From Limnoperna fortunei (taxonomy: Eukaryota; Mollusca; Bivalvia; Mytilida; Modiolidae), in NCBI GenBank assembly GCA_944474755.1, contig OX104113.1, positions 23,564,432 to 23,628,431 on the forward strand: 64,000 bases of DNA. Reading direction: 5' to 3'. Below, piece by piece: positions 15,401 to 26,425 of this stretch. The translations under genes were made by a program, and so were the position numbers. Under the pieces are notes generated by a model. The model saw only the letters and a list, made by a program, of their open reading frames with translations, was not told the origin of the DNA and did not search any database. The first letter of the stretch is position 1. Every line of letters begins with the position of its first letter.

Positions 15401-18400
15401 GTATTTATACAAATTTGTGGAGAAACGAAAATGACAAAAAAGAAGAAATTAGATGATGAAAAAAACAATTTTGAGAGAGGTCAGCTTGATGTGTTCCAGG
15501 TAGGAATAAAAGTAGGAGTTGTGATAAATTATAGGACCAGGATGTAAAACAAAAACTAACAAATGTACACATATCAATAGAAAACAGAAACAAGAAATAG
15601 TTGCTCAATTATCTTTGATTTAAATATGTTTTGTCCTATTCTTTTTAAGTTTTGAAATGTTTTTATTTTTTATTCAGTATGAAGATATTGATGTTGGGCC
15701 AATAAAAAATATAGTGATTGGACATGATAACTCTGGTCCTGGTGCTGGTTGGTACCTTGAGGAGGTAAGTAGTGATTAGACATGATAACTTTGGTCCTGG
15801 TTGGTACCTTGAGGAGGTAAGTAGTGATTGGACATGATAACTCTGGTCCTGGTTGGTACCTTGAGGAGGTAAGTAGTGATTGGACATGATAACTCTGGTC
15901 CTGGTGCTGGTTGGTACCTTGAGGAGGTAAGTAGTGTTTAGACATGATAACTCTGGTCCTGGTGCTGGTTGGTACCTTGAGAAGGTAAGTAGTGATTGGA
16001 CATGATAACTCTGGTCCTGGTGCTGGTTGGTACCTTGAGAAGGTAAGTAGTGATTGGACATGATAACTTTGGTCCTGGTTGGTACCTTGAGGAGGTAAGT
16101 AGTGATTGGACATGATAACTTTGGTCCTGGTGCTGGTTGGTACCTTGAGGAGGTAAGTAGTGTTTAGACATGATAACTCTGGTCCTGGTGCTGGTTGGTA
16201 CCTTGAGGAGGTAAGTAGTGATTGGACATGATAACTCTTGTCCTGGTGCTGGTTGGTACCTTGAGGAGGTAAGTAGTGATTGGACATGATAACTTTGGTC
16301 CTGGTTGGTACATGGAGGAGGTAAGTAGTGTTTGGACATGACTCTAGTCCTGGTGCTGGTTGGTACCTTGAGGAGGTAAGTAGTGATTGGACATGATAAC
16401 TCTGGTCCTGGTGCTGGTTGGTACCTTGAGGAGGTAAGTAGTGATTGGACATGATAACTCTGGTCCTGGTGCTGGTTGGTACCTTGAGGAGGTAAGTAGT
16501 GATTGGACATGATGACTCTGGTCCTGGTGCTGGTTGGTACCTTGAGTTGAGGAGGTAAGTAGTGATTGGACATGATAACTCTAGTCCTGGTGCTGGTTGG
16601 TACCTTGAGGAGGTAAGTAGTGTTTAGACATGATAACTCTGGTCCTGGTGCTGGTTGGTACCTTGAGGAGGTAAGTAGTGATTGGACATGATAACTCTGG
16701 TCCTGGTTCTGGTTGGTACCTTGAGAAGGTAAGTAGTGATTGGACATGATAACTTTGGTCCTGGTTGGTACATGGAGGAGGTAAGTAGTGTTTGGACATG
16801 ATAACTCTGGTCCTGGTGCTGGTTGGTACCTTGAGGAGGTAAGTAGTGATTGGACATGATAACTCTTGTCCTGGTGCTGGTTGGTACCTTGAGGAGGTAA
16901 GTAGTGATTGGACATGATAACTTTGGTCCTGGTTGGTACATGGAGGAGGTAAGTAGTGTTTGGACATGATAACTTTGGTCCTGGTGCTGGTTGGTACCTT
17001 GAGGAGGTAAGTAGTGATTGGACATGATAACTCTGGTCCTGGTGCTGGTTGGTACATGGAGGAGGTAAGTAGTGATTGGACATGATAACTCTGGTCCTGG
17101 TGCTGGTTGGTACCTTGAGAAGGTAAGTAGTGATTAGACATGATAACTTTGGTCCTGGTTGGTACATGGAGGAGGTAAGTAGTGTTTGGACATGATAACT
17201 CTGGTCCTGGTGCTGGTTGGTACCTTGAGGAGGTAAGTAGTGATTGGACATGATAACTTTGGTCCTGGTTGGTACCTTGAGGAGGTAAGTAGTGTTTAGA
17301 CATGATAACTCTGGTCCTGGTGCTGGTTGGTACCTTGAGGAGGTAAGTAGTGATTGGACATGATAACTCTTGTCCTGGTGCTGGTTGGTACCTTGAGAAG
17401 GTAAGTAGTGATTGGACATGATAACTCTGGTCCTGGTGCTGGTTGGTACCTTGAGAAGGTAAGTAGTGATTGGACATGATAACTTTGGTCCTGGTTGGTA
17501 CATGGAGGAGGTAAGTAGTGTTTGGACATGATAACTCTGGTCCTGGTGCTGGTTGGTACCTTGAGGAGGTAAGTAGTGATTGGACATGATAACTCTTGTC
17601 CTGGTGCTGGTTGGTACCTTGAGGAGGTAAGTAGTGATTGGACATGATAACTTTGGTCCTGGTTGGTACATGGAGGAGGTAAGTAGTGTTTGGACATGAC
17701 TCTAGTCCTGGTGCTGGTTGGTACCTTGAGGAGGTAAGTAGTGATTGGACATGATAACTCTGGTCCTGGTGCTGGTTGGTACCTTGAGGAGGTAAGTAGT
17801 GATTGGACATGATAACTCTGGTCCTGGTGCTGGTTGGTACCTTGAGGAGGTAAGTAGTGATTGGACATGATAACTCTGGTCCTGGTGCTGGTTGGTACCT
17901 TGAGGAGGTAAGTAGTGATTGGACATGATAACTCTTGTCCTGGTTGGTACCTTGAGGAGGTAAGTAGTGATTGGACATGATAACTCTGGTCCTGGTGCTG
18001 GTTGGTACCTTGAGGAGGTAAGTAGTGATTGGACATGATAACTCTGGTCCTGGTGCTGGTTGGTACCTTGAGGAGGTAAGTAGTGATTGGACATGATAAC
18101 TCTGGTCCTGGTGCTGGTTGGTACCTTGAGGAGGTAAGTAGTGATTGGACATGATAACTCTGGTCCTGGTGCTGGTTGGTACCTTGAGGAGGTAAGTAGT
18201 GATTGGACATGATAACTCTTGTCCTGGTTCTGGTTGGTACCTTGAGGAGGTAAGTAGTGATTGGACATGATAACTCTGGTCCTGGTTCTGGTTGGTACCT
18301 TGAGGAGGTAAGTGGTGATTGGACATGATAACTCTGGTCCTGGTGCTGGTTGGTACCTTGAGGAGGTAAGTAGTGATTGGACATGATAACTCTGGTCCTG

Positions 18401-21400
18401 GTGCTGGTTGGTACCTTGAGGAGGTAAGTGGTGATTGGACATGATAACTTTGGTCCTGGTCCTGGTTGGTACCTTGAGGAGGTAAGTAGTGATTGGACAT
18501 GATAACTTTGGTCCTGGTTGGTACATGGAGGAGGTAAGTAGTGTTTGGACATGACTCTAGTCCTGGTGCTGGTTGGTACCTTGAGGAGGTAAGTAGTGAT
18601 TGGACATGATAACTCTGGTCCTGGTGCTGGTTGGTACCTTGAGGAGGTAAGTAGTGATTGGACATGATAACTCTGGTCCTGGTGCCTGTTGGTACCTTGA
18701 GGAGGTAAGTAGTGATTGGACATGATAACTCTGGTCCTGGTGCTGGTTGGTACCTTGAGGAGGTAAGTAGTGATTGGACATGATAACTCTGGTCCTGGTG
18801 CTGGTTGGTACCTTGAGGAGGTAAGTAGTGATTGGACATGATAACTCTTGTCCTGGTTCTGGTTGGTACCTTGAGGAGGTAAGTAGTGATTGGACATGAT
18901 AACTCTGGTCCTGGTTCTGGTTGGTACCTTGAGGAGGTAAGTGGTGATTGGACATGATAACTCTGGTCCTGGTGCTGGTTGGTACCTTGAGGAGGTAAGT
19001 AGTGATTGGACATGATAACTCTGGTCCTGGTGCTGGTTGGTACCTTGAGGAGGTAAGTGGTGATTGGACATGATAACTTTGGTCCTGGTCCTGGTTGGTA
19101 CCTTGAGGAGGTAAGTAGTGATTGGACATGATAACTTTGGTCCTGGTTGGTACATGGAGGAGGTAAGTAGTGTTTGGACATGACTCTAGTCCTGGTGCTG
19201 GTTGGTACCTTGAGGAGGTAAGTAGTGATTGGACATGATAACTCTGGTCCTGGTGCTGGTTGGTACCTTGAGGAGGTAAGTAGTGATTGGACATGATAAC
19301 TCTGGTCCTGGTGCTGGTTGGTACCTTGAGGAGGTAAGTAGTGATTGGACATGATAACTCTTGTCCTGGTGCTGGTTGGTACCTTGAGGAGGTAAGTAGT
19401 GATTGGACATGATAACTCTGGTTCTGGTTGGTACCTTGAGGAGGTAAGTAGTGATTGGACATGATAACTCTGGTCCTGGTGCTGGTTGGTACCTTGAGGA
19501 GGTAAGTAGTGATTGGACATGATAACTCTGGTCCTGGTGCTGGTTGGTACCTTGAGGAGGTAAGTGGTGATTGGACATGATAACTTTGGTCCTGGTCCTG
19601 GTTGGTACCTTGAGGAGGTAAGTAGTGATTGGACATGATAACTTTGGTCCTGGTCCTGGTTGGTACCTTGAGGAGGTAAGTAGTGATTAGACATGATAAC
19701 TCTTGTCCTGGTGCTGGTTGGTACCTTGAGGAGGTAAGTGGTGATTGGACATGATAACTTTGGTCCTGGTCCTGGTTGGTACCTTGAGGAGGTAAGTAGT
19801 GATTGGACATGATAACTTTGGTCCTGGTCCTGGTTGGTACCTTGAGGAGGTAAGTAGTGATTAGACATGATAACTCTGGTCCTGGTGCTGGTTGGTACCT
19901 TGAGGAGGTAAGTAGTGATTAGACATGATAACTCTGGTCCTGGTGCTGGTTGGTACATGGAGGAGGTAAGTAGTGATTGAACATGATAACTCTCGTCCTG
20001 GTGCTGGTTGGTACCTTGAGGAGGTAAGTAGTGATTGGACATGATAACTCTCGTCCTGGTCCTGGTGCTGGTTGGTACCTTGAGGAGGTAAGTAGTGATT
20101 GGACATGATAACTCTTGTCCTGGTGCTGGTTGGTACATTGAGGAGGTAAGTGGTGATTGGACATGATAACTTTGGTCCTGGTTGGTACCTTGAGGAGGTA
20201 AGTAGTGTTTAGACATGATAACTCTGGTCCTGGTGCTGGTTGGTACCTTGAGGAGGTAAGTAGTGATTAGACATGATAACTTTGGTCCTGGTTGGTACCT
20301 TGAGGAGGTAAGTAGTGATTGGACATGATAACTCTGGTCCTGGTGCTGGTTGGTACCTTGAGGAGGTAAGTAGTGATTGGACATGATAACTCTTGTCCTG
20401 GTGCTGGTTGGTACATTGAGGAGGTAAGTGGTGATTGGACATGATAACTTTGGTCCTGGTTCGTACCTTGAGGAGGTAAGTAGTGTTTAGACATGATAAC
20501 TCTGGTCCTGGTGCTGGTTGGTACCTTGAGGAGGTAAGTAGTGTTTAGACATGATAACTCTGGTCCTGGTGCTGGTTGGTACCTTGAGGAGGTAAGTAGT
20601 GATTGGACATGATAACTTTGGTCCTGGTTGGTACCTTGAGGAGGTAAGTAGTGTTTAGACATGATAACTCTGGTCCTGGTGCTGGTTGGTACATTGAGGA
20701 GGTAAGTGGTGATTGGACATGATAACTCTGGTCCTGGTCCTGGTTGGTACCTTGAGGAGGTAAGTAGTGATTGGACATGATAACTTTGGTCCTGGTTGGT
20801 ACCTTGAGGAGGTAAGTAGTGTTTAGACATGATAACTCTGGTCCTGGTGCTGGTTGGTACATTGAGGAGGTAAGTGGTGATTGGACATGATAACTCTGGT
20901 CCTGGTGCTGGTTGGTACATGGAGGAGGTAAGTAGTGATTGGACATGATAACTCTGGTCCTGGTGCTGGTTGGTACATTGAGGAGGTAAGTGGTGATTGG
21001 ACATGATAACTCTGGTCCTGGTGCTGGTTGGTACCTTGAGGAGGTAAGTGGTGATTGGACATGATAACTCTAGTCCTGGTGCTGGTTGGTACCTTGAGGA
21101 GGTAAGTAGTGATTGGACATGATAACTCTGGTCCTGGTGCTGGTTGGTACCTTGAGGAGGTAAGTAGTGATTGGACATGATAACTCTGGTCCTGGTGCTG
21201 GTTGGTACATTGAGGAGGTAAGTGGTGATTGGACATGACTCTAGTCCTGGTGCTGGTTGGTACATTGAGGAGGTAAGTAGTGATTGGACATGACAACCCA
21301 GGTCCTGGTTCTGATTGGTACCTTGAGGAAGTAAGTAGTGATTTGACATGACAACACTTGTCCTGGTTCTGATTGGTACCTTGAGGAAGTAAGTAGTGAT

Positions 21401-23955
21401 TTGACATGACAACACTTGTCCTGGTTCTGATTGGTACCTTAAATAAGTAAGTAGTGATTGGACATGATAACTGTGGTCCTGGTTGGTACCTTGAGGAGGT
21501 AAGTAGTGATTGGACATGATAACTGTGGTCCTGGTTGGTACATGGAGGAGGTAAGTAGTGATTGGACATGATAACTCTGGTCCTGGTTGGTACCTTGAGG
21601 AGGTAAGTAGTGTTTAGACATGATAACTCTGGTCCTGGTGCTGGTTGGTACCTTGAGGAGGTAAGTAGTGATTGGACATGACTCTGGTCCTGGTGCTGGT
21701 TGGTACCTTGAGGAGGTAAGTAGTGATTGGACATGACTCTAGTCGTGGTGCTGGTTGGTACCTTGAGGAGGTAAGTAGTGTTTGGACATGACTCTAGTCC
21801 TGGTGCTGGTTGCTACCTTGAGGAGGTAAGTAGTGATTGGACATGACTCTGGTCCTGGTGCTGGTTGGTACCTTGAGGAGGTAAGTGGTGATTGGACATG
21901 ATAACTCTGGTCCTGGTTGGTACCTTGAGGAGGTAAGTAGTGTTTAGACATGATAACTTTGGTCCTGGTTGGTACCTTGAGGAGGTAAGTAGTGTTTGGA
22001 CATGATAACTGTGGTCCTGGTGCTGGTTGGTACCTTGAGGAGGTAAGTAGTGATTGGACATGATAACTTTGGTCCTGGTTGGTACCTTGAGGAGGTAAGT
22101 AGTGTTTAGACATGATAACTCTGGTCCTGGTGCTGGTTGGTACCTTGAGGAGGTAAGTAGTGATTGGACATGATAACTCTGGTCCTGGTGCTGGTTGGTA
22201 CATTGAGGAGGTAAGTGGTGATTGGACATGATAACTCTGGTCCTGGTGCTGGTTGGTACCTTGAGGAGGTAAGTAGTGATTGGACATGATAACTCTGGTC
22301 CTGGTGCTGGTTGGTACCTTGAGGAGGTAAGTAGTGATTGGACATGATAACTCTTGTCCTGGTGCTGGTTGCTACCTTGAGGAGGTAAGTAGTGATTGGA
22401 CATGATAACTCTGGTCCTGGTTGGTACATTGAGGAGGTAAGTAGTGATTGGACATGATAACTCTGGTCCTGGTGCTGGTTGGTACCTTGAGGAGGTAAGT
22501 AGTGATTGGACATGATAACTTTGGTCCTGGTTGGTACCTTGAGGAGGTAAGTAGTGTTTAGACATGATAACTCTGGTCCTGGTGCTGGTTGGTACCTTGA
22601 GGAGGTAAGTAGTGATTGGACATGATAACTCTTGTCCTGGTGCTGGTTGGTACCTTGAGGAGGTAAGTAGTGATTGGACATGATAACTCTGGTCCTGGTG
22701 CTGGTTGGTACCTTGAGGAGGTAAGTAGTGTTTAGACATGATAACTCTGGTCCTGGTGCTGGTTGGTACCTTGAGGAGGTAAGTAGTGATTGGACATGAT
22801 AACTCTGGTCCTGGTGCTGGTTGGTACATTGAGGAGGTAAGTGGTGATTGGACATGATAACTCTGGTCCTGGTGCTGGTTGGTACCTTGAGGAGGTAAGT
22901 AGTGATTGGACATGATAACTCTGGTCCTGGTGCTGGTTGGTACCTTGAGGAGGTAAGTAGTGTTTAGACATGATAACTCTGGTCCTGGTGCTGGTTGGTA
23001 AATTGAGGAGGTAAGTAGTGATTGGACATGTCAACCCAGGTCCTGGTTCTGGTTGGTATCTTAAGAAGGTTAGTAAAAATGCTTGCATGTCATATTTATC
23101 ACCATTTGCTAATATAGACTAGAGTCCAGTTGAGCCATTGCCATTGCTTTGCATCCTCTATCATAACTTTTCCAAAAATATTGTTCTCTGATACTGATAA
23201 GTCAATTTATATGTGAATCTATTATAGTTTGTGTAGCAGAGAGTAGAATATAACAGGGGTCAACACATATTTTTGGCATATCTCTCAAAAAATATGGATC
23301 AATACATCATTATCTATCATTTATACTATTGATCCAAATCCAGAGATATTGCCCTTGCACAGCTTTTGGTCTTTTTTATTATGTTTTTATTAGTTAAGTA
23401 ACTTGCTTGTATTCTACATATTTTTCTTCCACTATTTTTCAGGTAAAAATACGAAGATACCTTCAGAAGAAAGAAATTGTGGACTATCTGAAGAAAACAA
23501 AGAAAGAGGCAGACAAAATAAAACTTAAGAAGAAGCAAGGGAAAGGAAAGGAAGATGAATTAGATGAACTTGAAGCTAGGATGAATAAATTACTGAAATC
23601 AGATCATAGAAATGTTTCAGATGAAGAACTTTCTGATGAAAATGATGAGGTGCATGGAAAGAAAGGAAAAAAGGAGAAAGACAACAAAAAATCACAGAAA
23701 AATAAGAAATTGGCAAAGAAAGAGAAAGATTCATCTGAGAGCAGCAGTGACGCGAGTGACAGTGAGGATGATCACAAATCTAAAACTAAGGACAAAAGAA
23801 ATCTACGCATGAAATCTGGAGATATTGTCCTGAAAGTTCCATTATATGAAGAATGTGTTTTTCCATGTAATAGATGGTTAGCTGTTGATGAAGATGATGG
23901 TTTGTGTACTAGGGAGCTAAATGTCAAAGATAAAACCATGTATTACAAAAATTAA
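3496..23955 (+). CDS. LOXHD1: LOXHD1-like PLAT-domain protein (3' part of gene)
   Basis: Eleven exons, each with AG/GT borders and agreeing phases: 3496-3618, 4233-4306, 4471-4626, 5218-5373, 5810-5984, 6894-7089, 8927-8975, 9874-10012, 15333-15499, 15678-15764, 23443-23955 (stop). They encode about 610 residues. The first exon enters in phase 1, so the start codon is missing. In order: an acidic segment, a zinc-finger-like segment (FCYLCTTMEEHQRHMHLHK), a basic linker, then three PLAT/LH2 beta-sandwich domains. Domains 2 and 3 carry the family motifs GTDANISMTIFG and GTDADVFIQICG, then GHDNSGPGAGWYLE and CNRWLAVDEDDG. A long Lys/Glu/Ser-rich insert sits before the last PLAT strand, as in one internal PLAT of human LOXHD1. 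LOXHD1 acts at hair-cell stereocilia membranes in vertebrates; its role here is unknown. The protein stops after this PLAT, far shorter than the 15-PLAT vertebrate form. Confidence 0.85.
4619..4840 (+). repeat. 23-bp satellite built on a 5' splice site
   Basis: About nine tandem copies of GTATGTACATGTAACATGTAAAG (23 letters, split here as GTATGTACATGTAACATGT plus AAAG) start exactly at the donor of the exon ending at 4626. Each copy recreates the exon-end/donor context AAAG|GTATGT. One copy near 4780 carries an insert (GAATGATT). The array lies in the intron between the exons ending at 4626 and starting at 5218. Minus-strand open frames of 63-85 residues across it are only translations of the repeat. 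Confidence 0.9.
6590..6822 (-). mobile_element. tRNA-derived SINE copy, diverged, minus strand
   Basis: The reverse complement reads from a tRNA-like head (GGCCTAGGTGGCCGGGTGG, near 6800-6818) through a body with GACTCCAATTTTAATTG to the tail CTGAAAGTGGCATAAG. It matches the two young copies at 49731 and 55689 but is clearly mutated. It lies in the intron before the exon at 6894. Confidence 0.75.
7090..8562 (+). other. Intron of the LOXHD1-like gene, no recognised element
   Basis: AT-rich intron sequence between the exons ending at 7089 and starting at 8927. The short open frames here lack domains and splice context. I see nothing else that can be named in it. Confidence 0.5.
8563..8718. mobile_element. 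Short palindromic MITE-like hairpin
   Basis: The left segment ACATACATTAAGTGTAGGTA with CATCATGTCTCGACAGTT is mirrored by AACTGTCTCGACATGATACA with GTACCTACACAAAATGTATG on the right. The arms are about 60-65 bp around a loop of roughly 40 bp. It is intronic in the LOXHD1-like gene. No coding capacity and no clear target-site duplication. Confidence 0.7.
9236..9456 (-). mobile_element. tRNA-derived SINE copy, old, minus strand
   Basis: The reverse complement shares the order of blocks with the copies at 49731 and 55689: a degraded tRNA-like head near 9440, the GACAAG/CAATCTTAATTG block, the CTTCCTC block, then GCTGAAAAATTGCTGAAAGT near the other end. Many substitutions indicate age. It lies in the intron before the exon at 9874. 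Confidence 0.7.
10371..10562 (+). mobile_element. tRNA-derived SINE fragment lacking the head
   Basis: It begins at the B-box-like GATTGCGGGTTCGAGTC and continues through GACTCCAATCCTAATTGAC, the CCTCAATAAAAACTGGA block and a tail ending in an AAAC-rich run. The A-box half is absent. It sits next to the 52-bp satellite in the same intron. Confidence 0.75.
10586..11433 (+). repeat. 52-bp satellite in LOXHD1-like intron
   Basis: About 16 imperfect tandem copies of a 52-bp unit containing GGTTCCTCATCATGGTTAAC and AATTATAACCAATGTCTTAG. Some copies are short (for example near 10690 and 10810) or carry internal deletions. Unlike the two donor-derived arrays in this gene, the unit contains no exon border. 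A separate partial duplication sharing AACAAGGGACCAGTTAGATA lies just downstream (about 11535-11650). Confidence 0.9.
12240..12760. repeat. CGCC-motif dispersed sequence, possible repeat
   Basis: A locally GC-richer block within AT-rich intron. It contains CGCCACTTTCGCAATTGGCGA and related words resembling the pieces at 450-520 and 1287-1360. A 64-residue open frame at 12539-12733 has hydrophobic stretches but no known domain. Its repeat nature is inferred from those shared words only. Confidence 0.35.
13046..13099. repeat. (TTAA)n microsatellite
   Basis: Uninterrupted tetranucleotide repeat of ATTA/TTAA, about 50 bp, in the large intron between the exons ending at 10012 and starting at 15333. 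Confidence 0.95.
14830..15087 (+). pseudogene. Non-LTR retrotransposon ORF2 C-terminal fragment
   Basis: The open frame at about 14839-15087 reads NLFIPKPKTEFYKQSFMYSE followed by VWNELPLVLN. This is the pattern seen just after the RT domain in many animal non-LTR elements (a Pro-Lys-Pro stretch, a Ser/Tyr-rich strand, then W-N-x-L-P). RT motifs are missing, so it is a 5'-truncated remnant. A duplicated segment starting TGACTCAAAGTATAATTTTA is at 14681 and 15019, so its 3' end was partly duplicated. It is intronic and not part of the host protein. Confidence 0.55.
15180..15203. repeat. (TTA)n microsatellite
   Basis: Short trinucleotide run directly after the LINE fragment. It may be that element's variable 3' tail. 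Confidence 0.85.
15714..23073 (+). repeat. 58-bp satellite made of exon end plus splice donor
   Basis: Roughly 130 tandem units. The unit is the last 51 bp of the LOXHD1-like exon ending at 15764 joined to the first 7 bp of its intron (GTAAGTA). Every unit therefore carries a PLAT coding segment (GHDNSGPGAGWYLEE) and the donor GAGGAG|GTAAGT. Two length classes recur: 58 bp, and 52 bp lacking one 6-bp step in the GGTCCTGGTGCTGG part. Larger blocks also repeat; for example the starts at about 18526 and 19155 are the same, about 629 bp apart. A more diverged patch lies at 21290-21450. No unit after the first has a good upstream acceptor. Reading through the first donor gives a stop within seven codons. 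Confidence 0.95.
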
Positions 23956-23963
23956 ATTACGCA

Positions 23964-23969
23964 AATAAA
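23964..23969 (+). promoter_or_regulatory. Poly(A) signal of LOXHD1-like gene
   Basis: A canonical AATAAA lies 9 bp after the stop codon at 23953-23955. A second A-rich candidate (AATAAAAGTT) is near 24230. The close signal supports a true transcript end rather than a chance stop. Confidence 0.5.
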
Positions 23970-24552
23970 GTGTTATATAAAATTCTTTTAGGATAATTTA
24001 TCATGACAAGCATCAGTTTCATTCACTCATACATATTTTATTGAAGGTTTTAAAATATATTGATCTAAGTTTATAAAGAACTGTAGATTTTTACATTAGA
24101 TATTGTAGTATATTGTATTTGTTCATTATGTGTACTTTGTGTGTACATATATTTTGTAACACAAACAAATTCTCAGGAAATTTGATCAACATTCTACTTT
24201 TCAAACTGAGAAAATTCCAGTGTACTAATAAAAGTTATTTTAAATAATAACAATTACATATGTGGATTTATCTTTATTTATTAAAAGATTTATAACATAA
24301 GACTGTTTCTGTATTGTTATAAAAAATTCTGTATAGATTAGTATACACAATTACTAAGAAGTAAAATTATAGATTTGTTACTCAGTTTACTCCTAATTTG
24401 TCTAGTCTTGTTCTTTATGTGTGTTATTATCAAAAGTTTTATATCTATTAAGGCTAAATTACAGTGAATATTTCTGGATACCGCTTTATATTGTGCTCAG
24501 GACCTTGGTGCCTTTTCACTAGCTAATACCCACTTTATTCCTAGTGAAGATG

Positions 24553-24855
24553 AGTTCTGGTTATGACCAATGGTTTGAATTCTGGGTATGACTAATTGTT
24601 TGAATTCTGGTTATGACCAATGGTTTGAATTCTGGTTATGATCAATGGTTTGAATTCTGGTTATGATCAATGGTTTGAATTCTGGGTATGACCAATTGTT
24701 TGAATTCTGGTTATGACCAATGGTTTGAATTCTGGTTATGATCAATGGTTTGAATTCTGGTTATGATCAATGGTTTGAATTCTGGGTATGACCAATTGTT
24801 TGAATTCTGGTTATGACCAATGGTTTGAATTCTGGTTATGATCAATGGTTTGCTC
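24553..24855 (+). repeat. 25-bp satellite with 100-bp higher-order period
   Basis: About 12 copies of a 25-bp unit built of TGGTTATGACCAA and TGGTTTGAATTC. Variants GGGTATGACCAATTG, GGTTATGACCAATGG, and twice GGTTATGATCAATGG recur in the same order, giving a four-unit (100-bp) higher-order repeat seen about three times. It lies downstream of the LOXHD1-like gene. Confidence 0.9.
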
Positions 24856-24859
24856 ATTT

Positions 24860-26417
24860 GTTAATGTTTTGTTTTATTGTTGCAGTTGCAATATTTTAAG
24901 ATATTCTTGTTTTCTATGTTATAAAAGTCTATTTTTATAACTTTTATTTAAGTTAGGTCCACTTTATATATATAAATAGCTTTTTATGATTGTTATGAAG
25001 AGTATTTAACGTTTCTACAATATATAATTATTTCAGTGACTGCATTTTTAAAACATGAATTTTCTGTTGTCAATAATCATATACCTACTACAATTAAACT
25101 GAACAAATTAAAATTTATAACAAAAAATATAGTTTCTAATAATTCACATATTACTGATGTGTTTTTCTGGTCTTATCAGTCTGTAGTTACTACATGTATT
25201 TAGAAATTTGGTGCTGAAAATAATTCCATTCAAAGGAATATTTAAAATTTATTCTGGTTTAAAACTATAATCTTAGTGTATTAAATTCAGTTGCAATGTT
25301 TACAGAACAGTAGATATTTATAGCCACCTATGATTTTGATTATTATGCTTAACCTATATGATAAACTAAAATATATTATAAATATAATACATAGGCTGTA
25401 ATTCTTATAATGATATTCGTTCTTTTTATTGTAAGTTCGATAATTTAAATAATAAATGAATTTTACTAAATACAAGTACAGTACAATGCCTCAAATTGAT
25501 CTTGAATTAAGTGATTACAAAAAAATCATCTATTTAATGTTTTGGAAAAGATATGGTGTATATCAATATACAGACACACTGGTGTTACTTATATGTACAA
25601 TATTTGTTCATTGTCATTAAATGTGTATGTGTAAGTATTAACTGTATTTTCTTACAATTTACATGTTTGTATATTGTTATGTCCTGCCTACAAAAGTTGG
25701 AAAGATAGATTTTCTGTCTTTTTGTCTGTTTGTTCATTTATCCATTCCATCTCAGGTTTACCTTTGCTTGAAGCTTTTTGTAATCCTGCTCCACAAACAG
25801 GATAAGCGTATACTGTTTTCTGTCTGTTTGTCAGTGTGTGCATATGTCCATAACCATTCTTTGTCACATTTTTTTTCAGCAATGATAAATTATTCTAACC
25901 GAAATTTTGTCAATAGTTTTGTATGATCGTGTCATACATATAAAGGGATTTATTTTTAGACCTGTCTGAATTTATAGAGTTGGGGTACTTTAGGGGCCAT
26001 CAGCTCACAGTAACTTTTTTTACGAAGATGATTTCACAATTTTCATGAGACTTAGTTCACAGTTACAACATGTTTTGATCTCTTCACTTGCAAAATTCTG
26101 TAGGACTGTGCCAAAGATTTCATGATTGAGTGAACTATGAAATAAATGGTTGTTTACTAATATGTGCCAAGAGGGACATCAGTGATGCCAATACACATTT
26201 TCTTTTTTTTTTTCCTGTATCGATTAAGGTTTAACTGACAAAAATAGAAATGAAAAACAAACATTTGTAGGCAATTTCTGGATTACAATATTTGGTGTTT
26301 AACCTATTATAACCTAAGTCAGAAATGTAGTATTTTACATGTCATTATCTGGAACAAAATACTAAATATTACTGACGACAAATTAGCTAATATACTTACT
26401 GGATACAGAAAAAATGT
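24860..26417. other. Intergenic, nothing recognised
   Basis: AT-rich, stop-rich sequence on both strands. The open frames at 25287-25926 are short, low-complexity and lack domains. I see no gene or element here. Confidence 0.5.
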
Positions 26418-26425
26418 ATTGATAC

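Noticed and set aside
15714..23073. CRISPR-like appearance of regular repeats
   Set aside because: Units are directly adjacent with no unique spacers, and the genome is eukaryotic.
15663..23088. Long minus-strand open frames (up to 1267 codons) with repeats like NHYLPPQGTNQHQDQSYHV
   Set aside because: They are translations of the antisense of the 58-bp satellite; the unit length cycles the frame and the same peptides occur in all three phases. No start context, splice sites or domain.
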